From the NCBI GenBank assembly GCA_021904315.1, contig CM038910.1, forward strand, positions 18,166,001-18,230,000: a stretch of 64,000 nt of DNA, given 5' to 3'. Under the pieces are notes generated by a model that searched no databases, was not told the DNA's origin, and worked only from the letters and a program-made list of their open reading frames with translations. The DNA comes from Sphagnum magellanicum (lineage: Eukaryota > Streptophyta > Sphagnopsida > Sphagnales > Sphagnaceae). A program made the position numbers and the translations under genes. This document shows positions 12,741 to 23,701 of the stretch, piece by piece. Positions within the stretch are counted from its first letter, which is position 1. Each line of letters starts with the position of its first letter.

Positions 12741-15030
12741 AGAAAAAGTGGCACCTGACTCCTAAATGCAGCAGGGCTTCAAAAGTCGGCAATTAACTCT
12801 GATTAGTGATCTCATTCTTTTTGCTGCGTTCAAGTTTTTATTTCTCCACGCATTAAAAGTCTACATTCACTCAAAATTTTCTCCCAAAATATTAAAAAAC
12901 TGTTTTGTTCTCTTCTTCCTTCAAACCCACAAGTGTTTGAAAGAAAAGAAGGACAAAACGCTGCTTGAGAAATTGGAATCGCGTACATCCACTTGACTCC
13001 ATGAAGACAAGTAATTCAAAGTACGATTTTGTTGTGTTCGTCACCAGCTCCGTACCAAATCAGTAGCTTAGGCCACAGTAAACCAGCACACACAAGCTCA
13101 CCAGGAAGGATGATGGATGGTAAGTTGTTAAGAAACAGTTTTCTGTTAGCTTCCAGTTCCCTAGCTAACCATGGTGGTTAGCTCAATTGCGTATTTTTTA
13201 ACCCATGGTGGTTAGCCCAGTTACCTTTTTTTTTACTACCTGTCTACAAGCAATCAACAAGTAGATGTTCATGGGTAGCAGTAAAAGAAGCCCTTTCATA
13301 TGTGTATAAAACCTACTTACCTAGTTGTTATCTATTTTCCTACCTATCTATCTATATATTTGAAACCTATTTCTTACCAAATTGGTTACCAAGGTGAAAG
13401 CATATACAAACTCAGTTGAAGTTCATCCACATCTGAGTCATAACAGGCATCCTCCAGTGGATGGTGTGGTCATGGGTGTTGGTTCATTGTGGCCAGCATG
13501 TTAGACATAAAACACAAGGTATTTGAAGTATATTCTACAGACCACGGTATGAAGCTGAAGTTTCCTTCCGCCCAAAAGGGAACTTTTAGAAAACGCCACC
13601 TCTTTTTTTTTTTTTTTGCCCCCTCAATACCAGCCTCTTTTCGTCTTTATTCCCATGTGGGCCTTAAATTGTCTCAAGAATGTCATGCTCCTGGCTGGGG
13701 ATTTACCACCTCGACATTAGGTGAATCACCCATGGGGAGATTTTTAACAAGGTGGAAATTCTCGCATTATCACCAAATGCAAAATGGTACAAAACTACTC
13801 CTGCATTTCCTTTCTCATGTCTGCCCAGTTTCCCGATAAAATGGGTGTGATGAAATCTCTTGAGTGATGAAATTTTGCCTTAAATTCATTACACACCCAA
13901 CATCTATATTTCAGGAGTCCAGATGTGTTTGGGCATCATCCATATTTTTTTGAAAAAATATGATTCAGAGTAAGGGTAGATAGTGAAAAATAATTTTTGA
14001 TGATGGTTGCTGATGAGATTTTGATGACATAATGTGTGATTCATATTAATTAGATCATGGGTGAGATCACAACTTTTTTGCTTTTTTTTATAGGAGCCAT
14101 ATTGATTGACCAATCAGCAATTTTTTTGGGAGCATTGGGCATGCCCCAATAGAAGCACCTCTTTGGCCCCCAATTGCAAAATAGAAACAAATGTGGACCC
14201 CTAAATTTCACCTTGTCTAGTTTATAGAATGGGAGTTGAACTTTGGGCAAACCATATGGGATAAGACCCAGGTGCAATTGGGAACATCTTGGGGAATGCA
14301 TCTAAGAACACTTTGGGAACTTGGGAACTCTTCTGGAACTTATCCCTGTCCCTGGCCCCTTCAAAAAAAAAGAAAAAGAAACTGGATCATTCATGAGTGC
14401 ATGCTGAGCCTTCTAATTGCCTGCATGAAATTTCTTTTTCCAAAACTGTTGGTCACCATTTTTGGCCTGGGCTAATGGCACGGGCAGAAATTTGGGGACA
14501 TAGTGAAAAAAGAATGCATTTAAGACCCACGCCCTATCTCATGTTGGGGGGGTTCATGTTCTGAAATATTCAAAATTTGAGACTGTCTAACTCCCGTGTT
14601 TTTTTTGTTTTTTTTTCCTTTTTCAGTGAAACAAATTTTTAAGTACTTCGAAAAAATCGACAGATTGTTAGTGGCAAGGTACCTATTAGTGATGTAAATG
14701 ACTAGATATGGTACGCGGGAAAAATTGATCTAGATACGAATTATTACTGTAGGAGACCGCGTGCGTGCTCTTGCCGCGTGCAACAAATTCAAAGAAGTGC
14801 ATAAATTTGGAAAGTGTCAATTTGACGCAACCGCAGCGCTTTGGGTTTTCCAACTCGATTACATGTCTAGATCATGTATGAAAAGCACGACTGAAGAGTT
14901 GCAAATTACTCACCAGCTAGTACAGTTCTAGAGCTCGCAGAAAGCTGTCTACTAGAAAGTGTACTTGACAAGTAGCTAGTTAGTCCTGAAAGGGGTACAG
15001 CAGCATGTCAGATGCAAGCGGTTCAAACTC
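12741..15030. other. Upstream region of protease copy 1
   Basis: This is non-coding as far as I can see, but highly similar to 41109-43820 in U2. It contains the small palindromes at 13163-13215, several poly(T) runs and GA-rich words. Short open frames here (for example 13489-13839) are broken by indels in the other copy and are not genes. Relative to U2 it lacks about 430 bp at 14550. Confidence 0.6.
13163..13215. repeat. Two tandem palindromes
   Basis: AGCTAACC-ATGGT-GGTTAGCT at 13163-13183 is a near-perfect hairpin. A second, slightly shorter copy (TTAACCCATGGTGGTTAG) lies about 35 bp downstream. Both are kept in U2 near 41535-41590, with one base change in the first flank. Confidence 0.6.
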
Positions 15031-15036
15031 ACTCAT

Positions 15037-15058
15037 TATATATAAATTCTTATAAATT
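15037..15058 (+). promoter_or_regulatory. TATA-box candidates, protease copy 1
   Basis: TATATATAAAT at about 15037-15047 and TATAAATT at 15051-15058 lie about 115-135 bp upstream of the ATG at 15174, a plausible distance for a plant core promoter. In U2 the first box is changed to TACATATAGA while the second is kept (43838-43845). Confidence 0.45.
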
Positions 15059-15173
15059 TTGTGAATTTTGCTCTTAAGTTCATGAATTGCAATTCATACG
15101 CAATAACTTCTACTGCAATCAGCTAGTTAAGGAGACAGCAGGCTTATAAGTTTGAGATATATTATTATATCCC

Positions 15174-17419
15174 ATGGAGTCTTTACTGATCAGACGAGCT
15201 CCAGGGGTTTTGGTATTGGTGGTTGCCATCATGCTTCAGGCTAGTACCCAGATTTGTCTAGGGAGGCAAATCCATTCAACAGGAAGCGGGAGACCAAGTG
15301 ATGATGAGACGTCGACCACCCAAGAGGTAAATTATGACAAGGTGCAAACTACATTGAACTCTCTTTTGTTGGTACTGTGGTCCCCCGGCCCTGGGTCTCT
15401 GCGAACTTGTGAACCACTATTGCAGTGACTTGAAGAATCTCTAGATGGTATATGATTCATTCAGGGATTGATATGATTAGTATTAATCTAGAACGTGAAC
15501 CCAGCTCCTACGGAATGAACTCATGACGTGATCTAGATCAAGCTCCTGACCACATCTTTGGTAGCTGCTTAATTTTACAGGTCTTGAAATCGTACTGGAT
15601 ACATAGAGATTATCCGGACTCGCCCGCGTCAGCTGCAAGTACATACAACACTAGCTCGCAATCAGAAAGGATTGCGGCGGCGGCGAGAAGGAGCTTGACA
15701 CGTTCGGAGTATTTCTCACGTAGAGTACTGGACGCCAGCTCTAGCGGAAATTTCGACAGTCCGGTGGAAGCAGTAGTGGTAGGGGGTGAATACGCGATGG
15801 CAGTGTCCGTAGGCACACCTCCGCGACAATTCATTGTCGACGTTGATACTGGAAGTGACCTTGTGTGGCTGAATTGTGAGCCTTGCATCCAATGTATCGT
15901 CAACGCTACTGATAAGCCGTTTGATCCCACCCAGTCCACCTCGTACCAGCAAGCCTCGTGCAACGACCCCGCGTGCACGGTACTATCCCTTTCTGAGGTC
16001 ATTTTTTAAAATTTGAATCATTCTCAAAACTCGCGGAGAGTTCTGAAGGAATTAGTGGCTGACCTACGACTTCATTCCACATATCCCACAAGTTTAAATC
16101 CATGATCGTCGACTCAAATTGTTTGCAGTGCTGTTGTTTGTTTGTATCAGTTATTTCCATATCAACCTACTTCATGTGGCAGCACGGGTGCCTGTGGTTA
16201 CTTCTACCCATACGGAGAAGGCATATACTACAGTTACACCAGCGGTATTTTAGGATATGAGACGTTCACCTTCACGGCCATAGACGAATCCTCCTTTGCT
16301 ATCGGAAATGTCAGGTTTGGATGTGGTCAAAATGAGAGCCTCACAGGATTCACAGTATTTGACGGATTTGCGGGTCTAGGTCAGGGCAGTTTCTCTCTAC
16401 CTAGCCAGTTGTCCTTGCTCGGCTTTACCGACATTTTCTCCTACTGCTTGATCCCCTTTGACGGCACCGCGGCGAATCATAGCACTTTCTACTTCGGAGT
16501 TCCTGAAACCAACATCTCGACCTACACACCCATTTATAGCAACGTAGTCTCTCCACTTGCACCATATTATTACGTGAACGTGACTGGAATCAGCGTAGGA
16601 GGTGTATTGTTGAACATTCCAGCGGACTTTTTTGACATAAGCCCCACTGATGGCAGCGGTGGCGTCATCTTCGACTCCGGCACCACTTACACGCTGTTGA
16701 TAGGCGTTGCCTACGACGCCGTCCTCCAGGTGAGTCATGTCATGATCATCAGGTTCATAGTGTCCACAACAGACATAATTAATTTCCTTGTTGCCATCAG
16801 TAGGCCGTCACACTCTCAACTACAAACTGACTCCAAAAACAATTGAAAATCCCCAAAAAAAGAAACTACCATATGACTAATTTGTGTAGCAATTATCAGA
16901 CCCGCAGTAGGACAGTAACGTTCCCTTTCCATTAGGTTTTTGTGTGCATCACAGTTACACAGTGCGCTGTGATCACAGCAGCCTAATGGAAAACCATTGA
17001 CATGGGGCCTTGATCACAGCAGCCTGATAGAAGGATGTCCTAAGTCTAACGCACGTGTATTGCGCACGGGTGGACTTTCTTGTGTGGGTGGTTGCAGGAA
17101 TTTAAGAATCAGTTCAATTTCCCACCGTATGAAGTAAGTGGTTCACCCGTCGTATGCTTCGATGTTAGTGGCGCCAGTGCGATCTCCATTCCGAATATAG
17201 TATTCCATTTGGAATCTGTCTGGTGGAGAACCTGTCGACTTCGTGCTATCTCTGGACAACGTACTTCTCCCGTACTCGGAAACCGTAAAATGTCTTACGA
17301 TCCTGTCACTTAATCCTCCTGGCGAAATGATCATTGGTAACACAGCACAAGCGAATCACGAGGTGGTTTTCGACCGTGTGAACCGCCAAATTGGTTGGGC
17401 TTCCACAACATGCACCTAG
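15174..17419 (+). pseudogene. Nepenthesin-like aspartic protease, copy 1 (frameshifted)
   Basis: A family A1 (pepsin-like, nepenthesin group) secreted aspartic protease gene with four exons, all joined in phase 0: 15174-15326, 15581-15979, 16151-16729 and 17098 onward. All introns are GT-AG. The product has an N-terminal signal peptide (residues 1 to about 30). The first catalytic Asp is in DTGSDLVW (about residue 140), followed by a Cys-rich insert (CEPCIQC). The second catalytic Asp is in DSGTTYT (about residue 359). Relative to copy 2, exon 4 has lost two bases near 17220 and reaches TAA at 17311-17313. The conserved C-terminal strand (IIGN...IGWAS) is still visible out of frame up to TAG 17417-17419. 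The protein would have about 448 residues with a foreign tail and is probably inactive or misfolded (inference). Confidence 0.88.
16925..16995 (+). repeat. Hairpin within protease intron 3
   Basis: The arm TTTCCATTAGG is mirrored by CCTAATGGAAAA about 45 bp later. An inner ATCACAG pairs with CTGTGAT. A further partial direct copy of GATCACAGCAGCCT follows at about 17012. It may be a tiny foldback insertion. It is identical in U2 because it lies within the 629-bp identical block. Confidence 0.55.
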
Positions 17420-17756
17420 CACCAGCTAGAGTGTAGAAATCTCAATCTATTCTTTCTTTTGATACTGGTATTTATTGTCAAAGTAAAGCTCGCGCAAGTG
17501 TGTGCTTAGTGCCCAGTACTACTAGACTAATTGATCAGGAAGATCACGAATTAGTTACTGTGTAATTTGCTTTCGTTGTACAGTATTGCCACGTCTAGAG
17601 CACTGTAAGTGTGTGTTTACTACTCTAAGACTAATTGATCAGGAATTAGTCCTGATCAAGTAATTGTTGTGTTCACTCTAGTCTGATCAAGTTCTATTTG
17701 CCATCAAGCATGAAAACAGGTGTGCATGCAGCTGGATGGAGTTTTGCACCTACAGC

Positions 17757-17988
17757 TTTATTGGGCGCTGCCCCCACAGGGACAGCGACTATCGCATTGG
17801 ATCCAACTTTTGGAAGTTCTACCTTATTAGAACCAGTTTCACATTAGGTGAACTGGTTTCTTTGGTGAAAGTGTTTGGACTGTTTAGATTGGAAGGGATT
17901 GTTATGGTGTTCAGAGTGTGGACACAGTAGGTAGATGTACAGCATCGTATCTACTGGTAGGGCCAGCGTGTCTGTGATGCCTTGTTAT
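17757..17988 (-). repeat. Right inverted-repeat arm flanking protease copy 1
   Basis: This is the mirror copy of 12515-12740. The two arms encode similar peptide strings when both are read outward in the same sense (shared RIGSNFWKF and FTLGELV), which confirms the inversion. The right arm has about 11 extra bases (TCTGTGATG region) before the outer CCTTGTTA. No target-site duplication was found outside the arms. Confidence 0.8.
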
Positions 17989-18203
17989 TGTTTGCCTCTA
18001 ATCTTCAAACCCACAAACCACTCCCTTTTTATTTTCTATGTGTGTTTTGAGGGATCTCCCCCAACAGAAGAACCCTAGGGGATGTATCCTCGGGGAGCTC
18101 CCCAATTTGCTATGTTCCCATGTTCCCATGGAAATATTTCTTTTCCACAAAACGGGAAAGGAGTGAGGAAGTCAAAAGAGAGTTGTTTACTTAAGGGCCG
18201 GTT

Positions 18204-18657
18204 TGTTGTGTGTGAAGCCTTATCAATTAGTTGCACCGTCAAGCTGATCAATTAGTTGCACCATGAAGCCTGATCAATTAGTTGCACCGTCAAGCTGATG
18301 AATTAGTTGCACTGTGAAGCCTGATCAATTAGTTGCACCGTCAAGCCTATCTATTAGTTGCATTGTTGTCTAAGTTTACTAGGAGTTGGTGAACTTGAAA
18401 CTATATAGTTTTTTCATTGTAAGTATCTATGTGTGGTGTGGAGTGCTAAGTAGAGAAGTGAGAAATTGTGAAAGTTGTGTGATAGTTCTTCATTGTTGTA
18501 TTCATTGATTTCATAGTGTGAGTTGAGTGCGGGTGCGCTCCGTGGATGTAAGCTTTTGTTGAACCACGTAAAATCTTGTGTCCTTGGTTTTTTTTTTTGT
18601 TTGTGTGCATACCCCCTAAGTTGAATAATTTTTTATTTTTTTATTTTTTTTCTAACA
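18204..18657 (+). repeat. Copia 5' LTR
   Basis: It begins TGTTGTGTGTGAAGCC and ends TTCTAACA, followed directly by the primer binding site. It is 454 bp long. The first third is a tandem array of 25-26-bp units. A TATA-like CTATATAG lies near 18401; the 3' LTR has a small deletion at the same place. Confidence 0.95.
18216..18375 (+). repeat. 25-26-bp tandem repeats within the LTR
   Basis: About six units of ATCAATTAGTTGCACCGT followed alternately by CAAGCTG or GAAGCCTG. The same array is in the 3' LTR (about 23270-23420). The alternation makes a roughly 51-bp higher-order unit. The position near the LTR start suggests a U3 enhancer-like array (inference). Confidence 0.8.
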
Positions 18658-18658
18658 A

Positions 18659-18671
18659 TTGGTATTAGAGC
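18659..18671 (+). other. Copia primer binding site
   Basis: TTGGTATTAGAGC lies one base after the 5' LTR end. It matches the initiator-methionine tRNA complement used by plant Copia elements (TGGTATCAGAGC) with one change. Confidence 0.85.
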
Positions 18672-19136
18672 ATAGGTTTCAAGGCTTAGGGTGTATAGGA
18701 TCTAGAGTTGAAGATTCTGTAGCACAAGGTTCTAGGAGTTCGGAACAGCAACTGTGCAACTGATGCACCGCCGGAGCAGCCACCGCCGTCCAGTTGCCGT
18801 CAGCGAGTTGAACGACACCACCACCACCAAAAGAAGCGGAAAGAGACGATCTTCAAGATTGTCTTCTTGGTCGTCATCAATCGAGTACCGGAAAATCCTC
18901 AAAATGGCCGTCAAAGTTTTTGAACCGAACGGTTATTATCAAATCTACGTTGATCCGTCGTGAATCTAAGAAAACCAACACCACCAGTAGACTCAGCGTG
19001 GTGAAATCTTCCAGATCCGGTTCCTTTGACATTGAAACGGAAAGTTTTGGATTTCGGCCGGATTCCATCCAGGTTTGATTTATTTTTTTCGTTAACCAAT
19101 TCAGATTGCTTGCCGTTCTTAGTTTGAGTTAGAGCA

Positions 19137-22100
19137 ATGGGGTCCGAAAAGGATACATACAAGATAGAGAAATTCAACGGGACGAATTTCAGCTTTTGGA
19201 AGATGCAGATGGAGGACTATCTACACCAGAAGGACTTGTATTTGCCGATAGTAGAAAAACCGAAGGACATGTCCGATGAAGAATGGGTTGTCGAACGTAA
19301 ACCAGGAGGTATGACTGACGCGCAGTGGATGGTTTTGGACCGGAAAGCGCTAGGAGCAATTTGACTTAGTTTGTCGAAATCAGTCGCCTTCAACATCAAG
19401 GGTCAAGAGATAGCGACAAATCTCATGAAGGCCCTATCGAATTTATATGAGTAACCTTCTATGGCAAGGAAGGTCCATCTGATAAAGAAATTAGTAAATC
19501 TGAAAATGTCAGAAAATCAGAGCTTCAAGGAGCACCTGAATGTGTTCAATGAGGTAACAGATGGGTTAAATTCGGTTTCTATAGTATTTGATGATGAAGT
19601 GTTGGCAGGCATAATTCTAGGCCAGATGCCAGAGAGTTGGAGCACGACATGCCAATCGATCACCAACTCATTTGGAAAAGAAAAGTTAGCCTTCCAACAG
19701 GTTATAGATATGATTATGACCCAGTAAATCAGGATGCATGAAGAGGGATCAGGGGCATCATCTTTAGCACTAAACATGGAAGGTAGAGAAAGTAGAAACA
19801 TGAATTGGAACAGAAATCAACGAGGTAGATCAAAGTCAAGAGGAAAATCCAAGTCCAGGAATCGTCAAGGCAACAATTCAGGTAATCAGCAGCAAAACAA
19901 GAAAGACATCGAGTGCTGGAATTGTGGCAAGATGGGTCACTACTCTAGTGAGTGTAAATCTGGAAAGAAGGACGATGGCAAGAGCAGTGCAAATTGTGTT
20001 TCAGAGGAGGCAGACGATTACCTTATTTGCGCATTTGAAAGCAAGATGGAATCTTGGGTGTTAGACTTAGGAGCATCATTCCATGTCACCTCACACATGG
20101 ATTTGTTCGAGAACTATATCTCTGGAAATTTCGGTAAGGTGCATCTTGGTGATGATCAAGCATGCGACATTACCGGGAAAGGAGATGTGAAGATCTAGTT
20201 GAATGGCTAAGTTTGGAAACTCGACAATTTGAGACACGTACCGGACTTGAGAAAGAATTTGATCTCCATTGGGCAGTTAGCATCAGACGGCTATGTGACG
20301 ACTTTCACGGGAGATAAGTGGAAGATCTCGAATGGAGCAATGACAATCGCCCAAGGAACTAAGAACGGGACTCTTTACATAACTACCGATGGGTGTGGTT
20401 TGGCCGCAGTGGCCGAAGGTAAAGAGGATCCAAATTTGTGGCACCAAAGGTTTGGGCACATGAGTAGTTAGGGATTGAAGTGTATGCAATCGAGAGGTAA
20501 ACTGCCAGGATTGAAGTCCATTGAGGTTGATTTCTGTGAGAGTTACATTCTTGGGAAGCAGAAACGAATGAGCTTCAAGAAGGTCGGAAAAACACCGGCA
20601 AAGGAGAAGCTGGAACTAGTGCACACCAACGTATGGGGTCCAGCTTCAGTCTCATCAATCGGAGGTAAACACTATTTCGTCACTTTCATCGACGACCATT
20701 CCAGGAAGGTATGGGTTTACTTTTTACAACACAAGTTTGATGTGTTTGAAGTTTTCAAGAAATGGAAAGCTATGGTTGAGAATGAGACAGGTTTGAAGAT
20801 CAAGAAGTTACGTTTAGACAATGGTGGAGAGTACGAAGACAACGAGTTCAAGAAGTTTTGCTACCAGAGCGGGATAAAGCTCATAAGGACGATGCCAGGT
20901 ACACCGCAGCAGAATGGTACTCCAAAACGTATGAACAGGACATTAACTGAGAAAGCTAGAAGCATGCGCCTACAGTCGGGGTTGCTGAAGCAGTTCTGGG
21001 CAGAAGCAGTCAGTACAGCAACATACTTGATCAACAGAGGACCATCAAAGCCTTTGGACCTTGCTATACCAAAAGAGATCTGGACTGGGAAGGAGGTAAA
21101 ACTTTCTCATTTGAAAGTGTTTGGGTGTGTATCTTATGTACATGTAAGTGATCATGCAAGGAGCAAGTTGGACACCAAATCAGTGAAATGCACCTTGGTG
21201 GGTTATGGCGAAGACGAGTTTGGATATAAACTCTGGGACGACCAAAACCGCAAGATGATCAGAAGTAGAGATGATGTCTTCAATGAAAAGGTCATGTACA
21301 AGGACAGAAACACAGAGAAGTCTGAGCAGAGAGAACCAGACTATTTTGGGCTAGAAGATGTATCAGGTGGTAGGATCGTGGAACATGGTAGTCAAAAAGA
21401 TGAAGAACAAAGAGTGCAGCCTCAGGTTGAAGAACTTATACCACAAGATGAAATTCCAACACCACACAGTTCGATTGGTCAGAGAATACTAAATCCATAG
21501 GTTGGGAATGCTTTGAGAAAATCCCCAACGGCCCAAAGTACATTACGAAAATCCACTCGCCCACATGTACCAAACAGGAGGTACTTGCAATACTTGTTAT
21601 TGACAGATGCAGGAGAACCTAAATGCTATGATGAAGCATGTCAGGGAGAAGATGTGAGCAAGTGGGAGCTTACAATGAAGGAAGAGATGAAATCGCTTGT
21701 ATCCAATCAAACTTGGGAGTTAGCCAAGTTGCCTGAAGGAAAGAAAGCCCTACAAAACAAATGGGTGTTTCGAATCAAAGAAGAACATGATGGTTCCAAG
21801 AGATACAAGGCGAGACTAGTGGTCAAAGGCTTTCAGCAAAAGGAAGGTATTGATTACACTGAGATTTTTTCTCCTGTTGTTAAACTAATTACAATCCGAT
21901 TAGTGTTAAGCATTGTCGCAACAAAGGGGTTATATCTTGAGCAGTTGGATGTCAAAACTGCATTTCTTCATGGAGATTTGGAGGAAGAGATATACATGCA
22001 GCAACCAGAGGGGTTTGTGGAAAAGGGCAATGAAGAGATGGTTTGCAGATTGACGAAGAGCTTGTATGGTTTGAAACAAGCTCCCCGACAGTGGTACAAG

Positions 22101-23159
22101 AAGTTCGATGGGTTTATGCAAAGGAATGGGTACTTCAAATGCAATGCTGACCATTGCTGCTACTTTAAGAAAGTTAAATCAAGTTTCATAATATTGTTAC
22201 TTTATGTTGATGACATGTTAGTAGCTGGTGCAAATTTGGAAGAGATTAACAATTTGAAGAAGCAATTGTCAAGTGAATTCGAAATGAAGGATTTGGGTGC
22301 AGCAAAGCAAATACTTGGAATGAGGATTAGCAGAGACGAACATGGAGGTACTTTGTAGCTGTCTCAAGCAGAGTACATTCGTAAGGTGTTACAGAGGTTC
22401 AACATGAGGGATGCAAAGCCAGTCAAAACACCTTTAGCTAGTCACTTTAGATTGTCCAAGGAACAGTGTCCAGAGACAGATGAAGAGAAGGACTTCATGG
22501 CTAGAATACCATATGCCTCAACCATTGGAAGTCTGATGTACGCCATGGTTTGCACGAGACTAGACATTTCCCATGCAGTGGGAGTTGTGAGCAGATACAT
22601 GTCTAATCCAGGCAAGCAACACTGGGAAGCAGTGAAGTGGATCCTAAGGTACTTGCGAGGTACGACAGAGAAATGTCTAACCTTCAGAAAAGATGAGCTC
22701 AAGCTGGAAGGTTATGTGGATTCAGATTTTGCTGGAGAGGTGGATCATAGGAGGAGCACCACAGGATATGTGTTCACATTTGGGAGTACAACTATTAGTT
22801 GGGTTTCTCAGTTGCAAAAGATAGTGACAATATCTACAATTGAAGCGGAATATGTGGCTATGATTGAAGCTAGCAAGGAGCTTATATGGTTACAAGGGTT
22901 ATTAACAGAGTTAGGATTCGAACAAGAGATGAATGTGTTGCACAGTGATAGTCAGAGTGCGATACACTTGGCAAAGAATTCGGCGTTCCATTCTAGGACC
23001 AAGCACATAGACCTGCGTTACCATTTCATTCGGTTGTTAATCGAGGATGGGGTATTGAAGCTTGTGAAGATTGCAGGGAGCAAGAATCCGGCTGACATGT
23101 TAACCAAACCAGTCACTACGGAGAAACTGGAGTTGTGCGCAGCTTCAGTGGGTCTTTAA
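19137..23159 (+). pseudogene. Copia gag-pol polyprotein with eight in-frame stops
   Basis: One frame runs through the entire 4-kb region without a frameshift. It is broken only by stops at 19362, 19452, 19725, 20196, 20208, 20469, 21498 and 22356; the natural end is TAA 23157. Domains in order: gag with the CCHC knuckle CWNCGKMGHYSSEC (about 19914-19955); aspartic protease with DLGA in place of DSGA (20064); integrase zinc finger H-H-C-C with the last Cys changed to Tyr (20544); integrase core with the first Asp changed to Asn (HTNVWGP, 20628) and the catalytic Glu changed to Lys (20925); reverse transcriptase with an intact YVDD (22203-22214); and RNase H ending TKHIDLRYHF. It cannot encode an active element now. 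Confidence 0.95.
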
Positions 23160-23257
23160 GGTTGAAAACAGAGAAGAATGAGTGCGCCGTACCTATCCAC
23201 TAGTCATCGAAGGAAGAGGAAGAAGTCCACCCGAGTTTTAGTCTTCAAGTGGGAGAT

Positions 23258-23696
23258 TATTGTGTGTGAAGCCTTATCAATTAGTTGCACCGTCAAGCTG
23301 ATCAATTAGTTGCACCGTGAAGCCTAATCAATTAGTTGCACCGTCAAGCTGATCAATTAGTTGCACCGTGAAGCCTGATCAAGTAGTTGCACCGTCAAGC
23401 CTATCTATTAGTTGCACTGTTGTCTAAGTTTAGTAGGAGTTTTTTACTTGAAACTAATTGTAAGTATCTATGTGTGGTGTGGAGTGCCAAGTAGAGAAGT
23501 GAGAAATTGTGAGTTGTGTGATAGTTCTTCACTATTGTATTCATTGATTTCATAGTGTGAGTTGAGTGCGGGTGCGCTTCGTGGATGTAAGCTTTTGCTG
23601 AACCACGTCAAATCTTGTGTCCTTCGTTTTTTTTGTTGTTTGTGTACATACCCCTTAAGTCGAATAATTTTTTTTTTTTAAATTTCTTTTCTAACA
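23258..23696 (+). repeat. Copia 3' LTR
   Basis: 439 bp long, starting TATTGTGTG (canonical TG changed to TA) after the purine tract AAGTGGGAGAT and ending TTTTCTAACA. It differs from the 5' LTR by roughly 20-25 substitutions and a few small indels, including loss of the TATA-like word. Confidence 0.95.
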
Positions 23697-23701
23697 CGGT
23701 T

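Larger units (their letters stand above)
18199..23701 (+). mobile_element. Full-length Copia LTR retrotransposon, U1-specific insertion
   Basis: The element runs 18204-23696 between two copies of the 5-bp target CGGTT (18199-18203 and 23697-23701). The empty site is preserved in U2 near 46972-46978 (GGGCCGGTTCTTGTAC), so it inserted after the U1/U2 duplication. The order is 5' LTR, primer binding site, leader, gag, protease, integrase, reverse transcriptase, RNase H, polypurine tract (about 23247-23257) and 3' LTR. That order (integrase before reverse transcriptase) defines Copia. The gag start resembles the Tnt1/Tork group (inference). LTR-to-LTR differences are about 5% by eye, so the insertion is not recent. 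Confidence 0.97.

Noticed and set aside
13489-13839. 116-codon open frame upstream of protease copy 1
   Set aside because: The homologous U2 sequence has indels in the poly(T) run that shift the frame, and it has no domain; it is non-coding upstream sequence.
16397-16738. Minus-strand open frame inside protease exon 3
   Set aside because: It is a shadow of the conserved plus-strand exon; catalytic motifs and splice sites support the plus strand only.
18754-18963. Open frame between the Copia primer binding site and gag
   Set aside because: It lies in the leader of the element, in an out-of-frame position, and shows no gag similarity; most likely untranslated leader.
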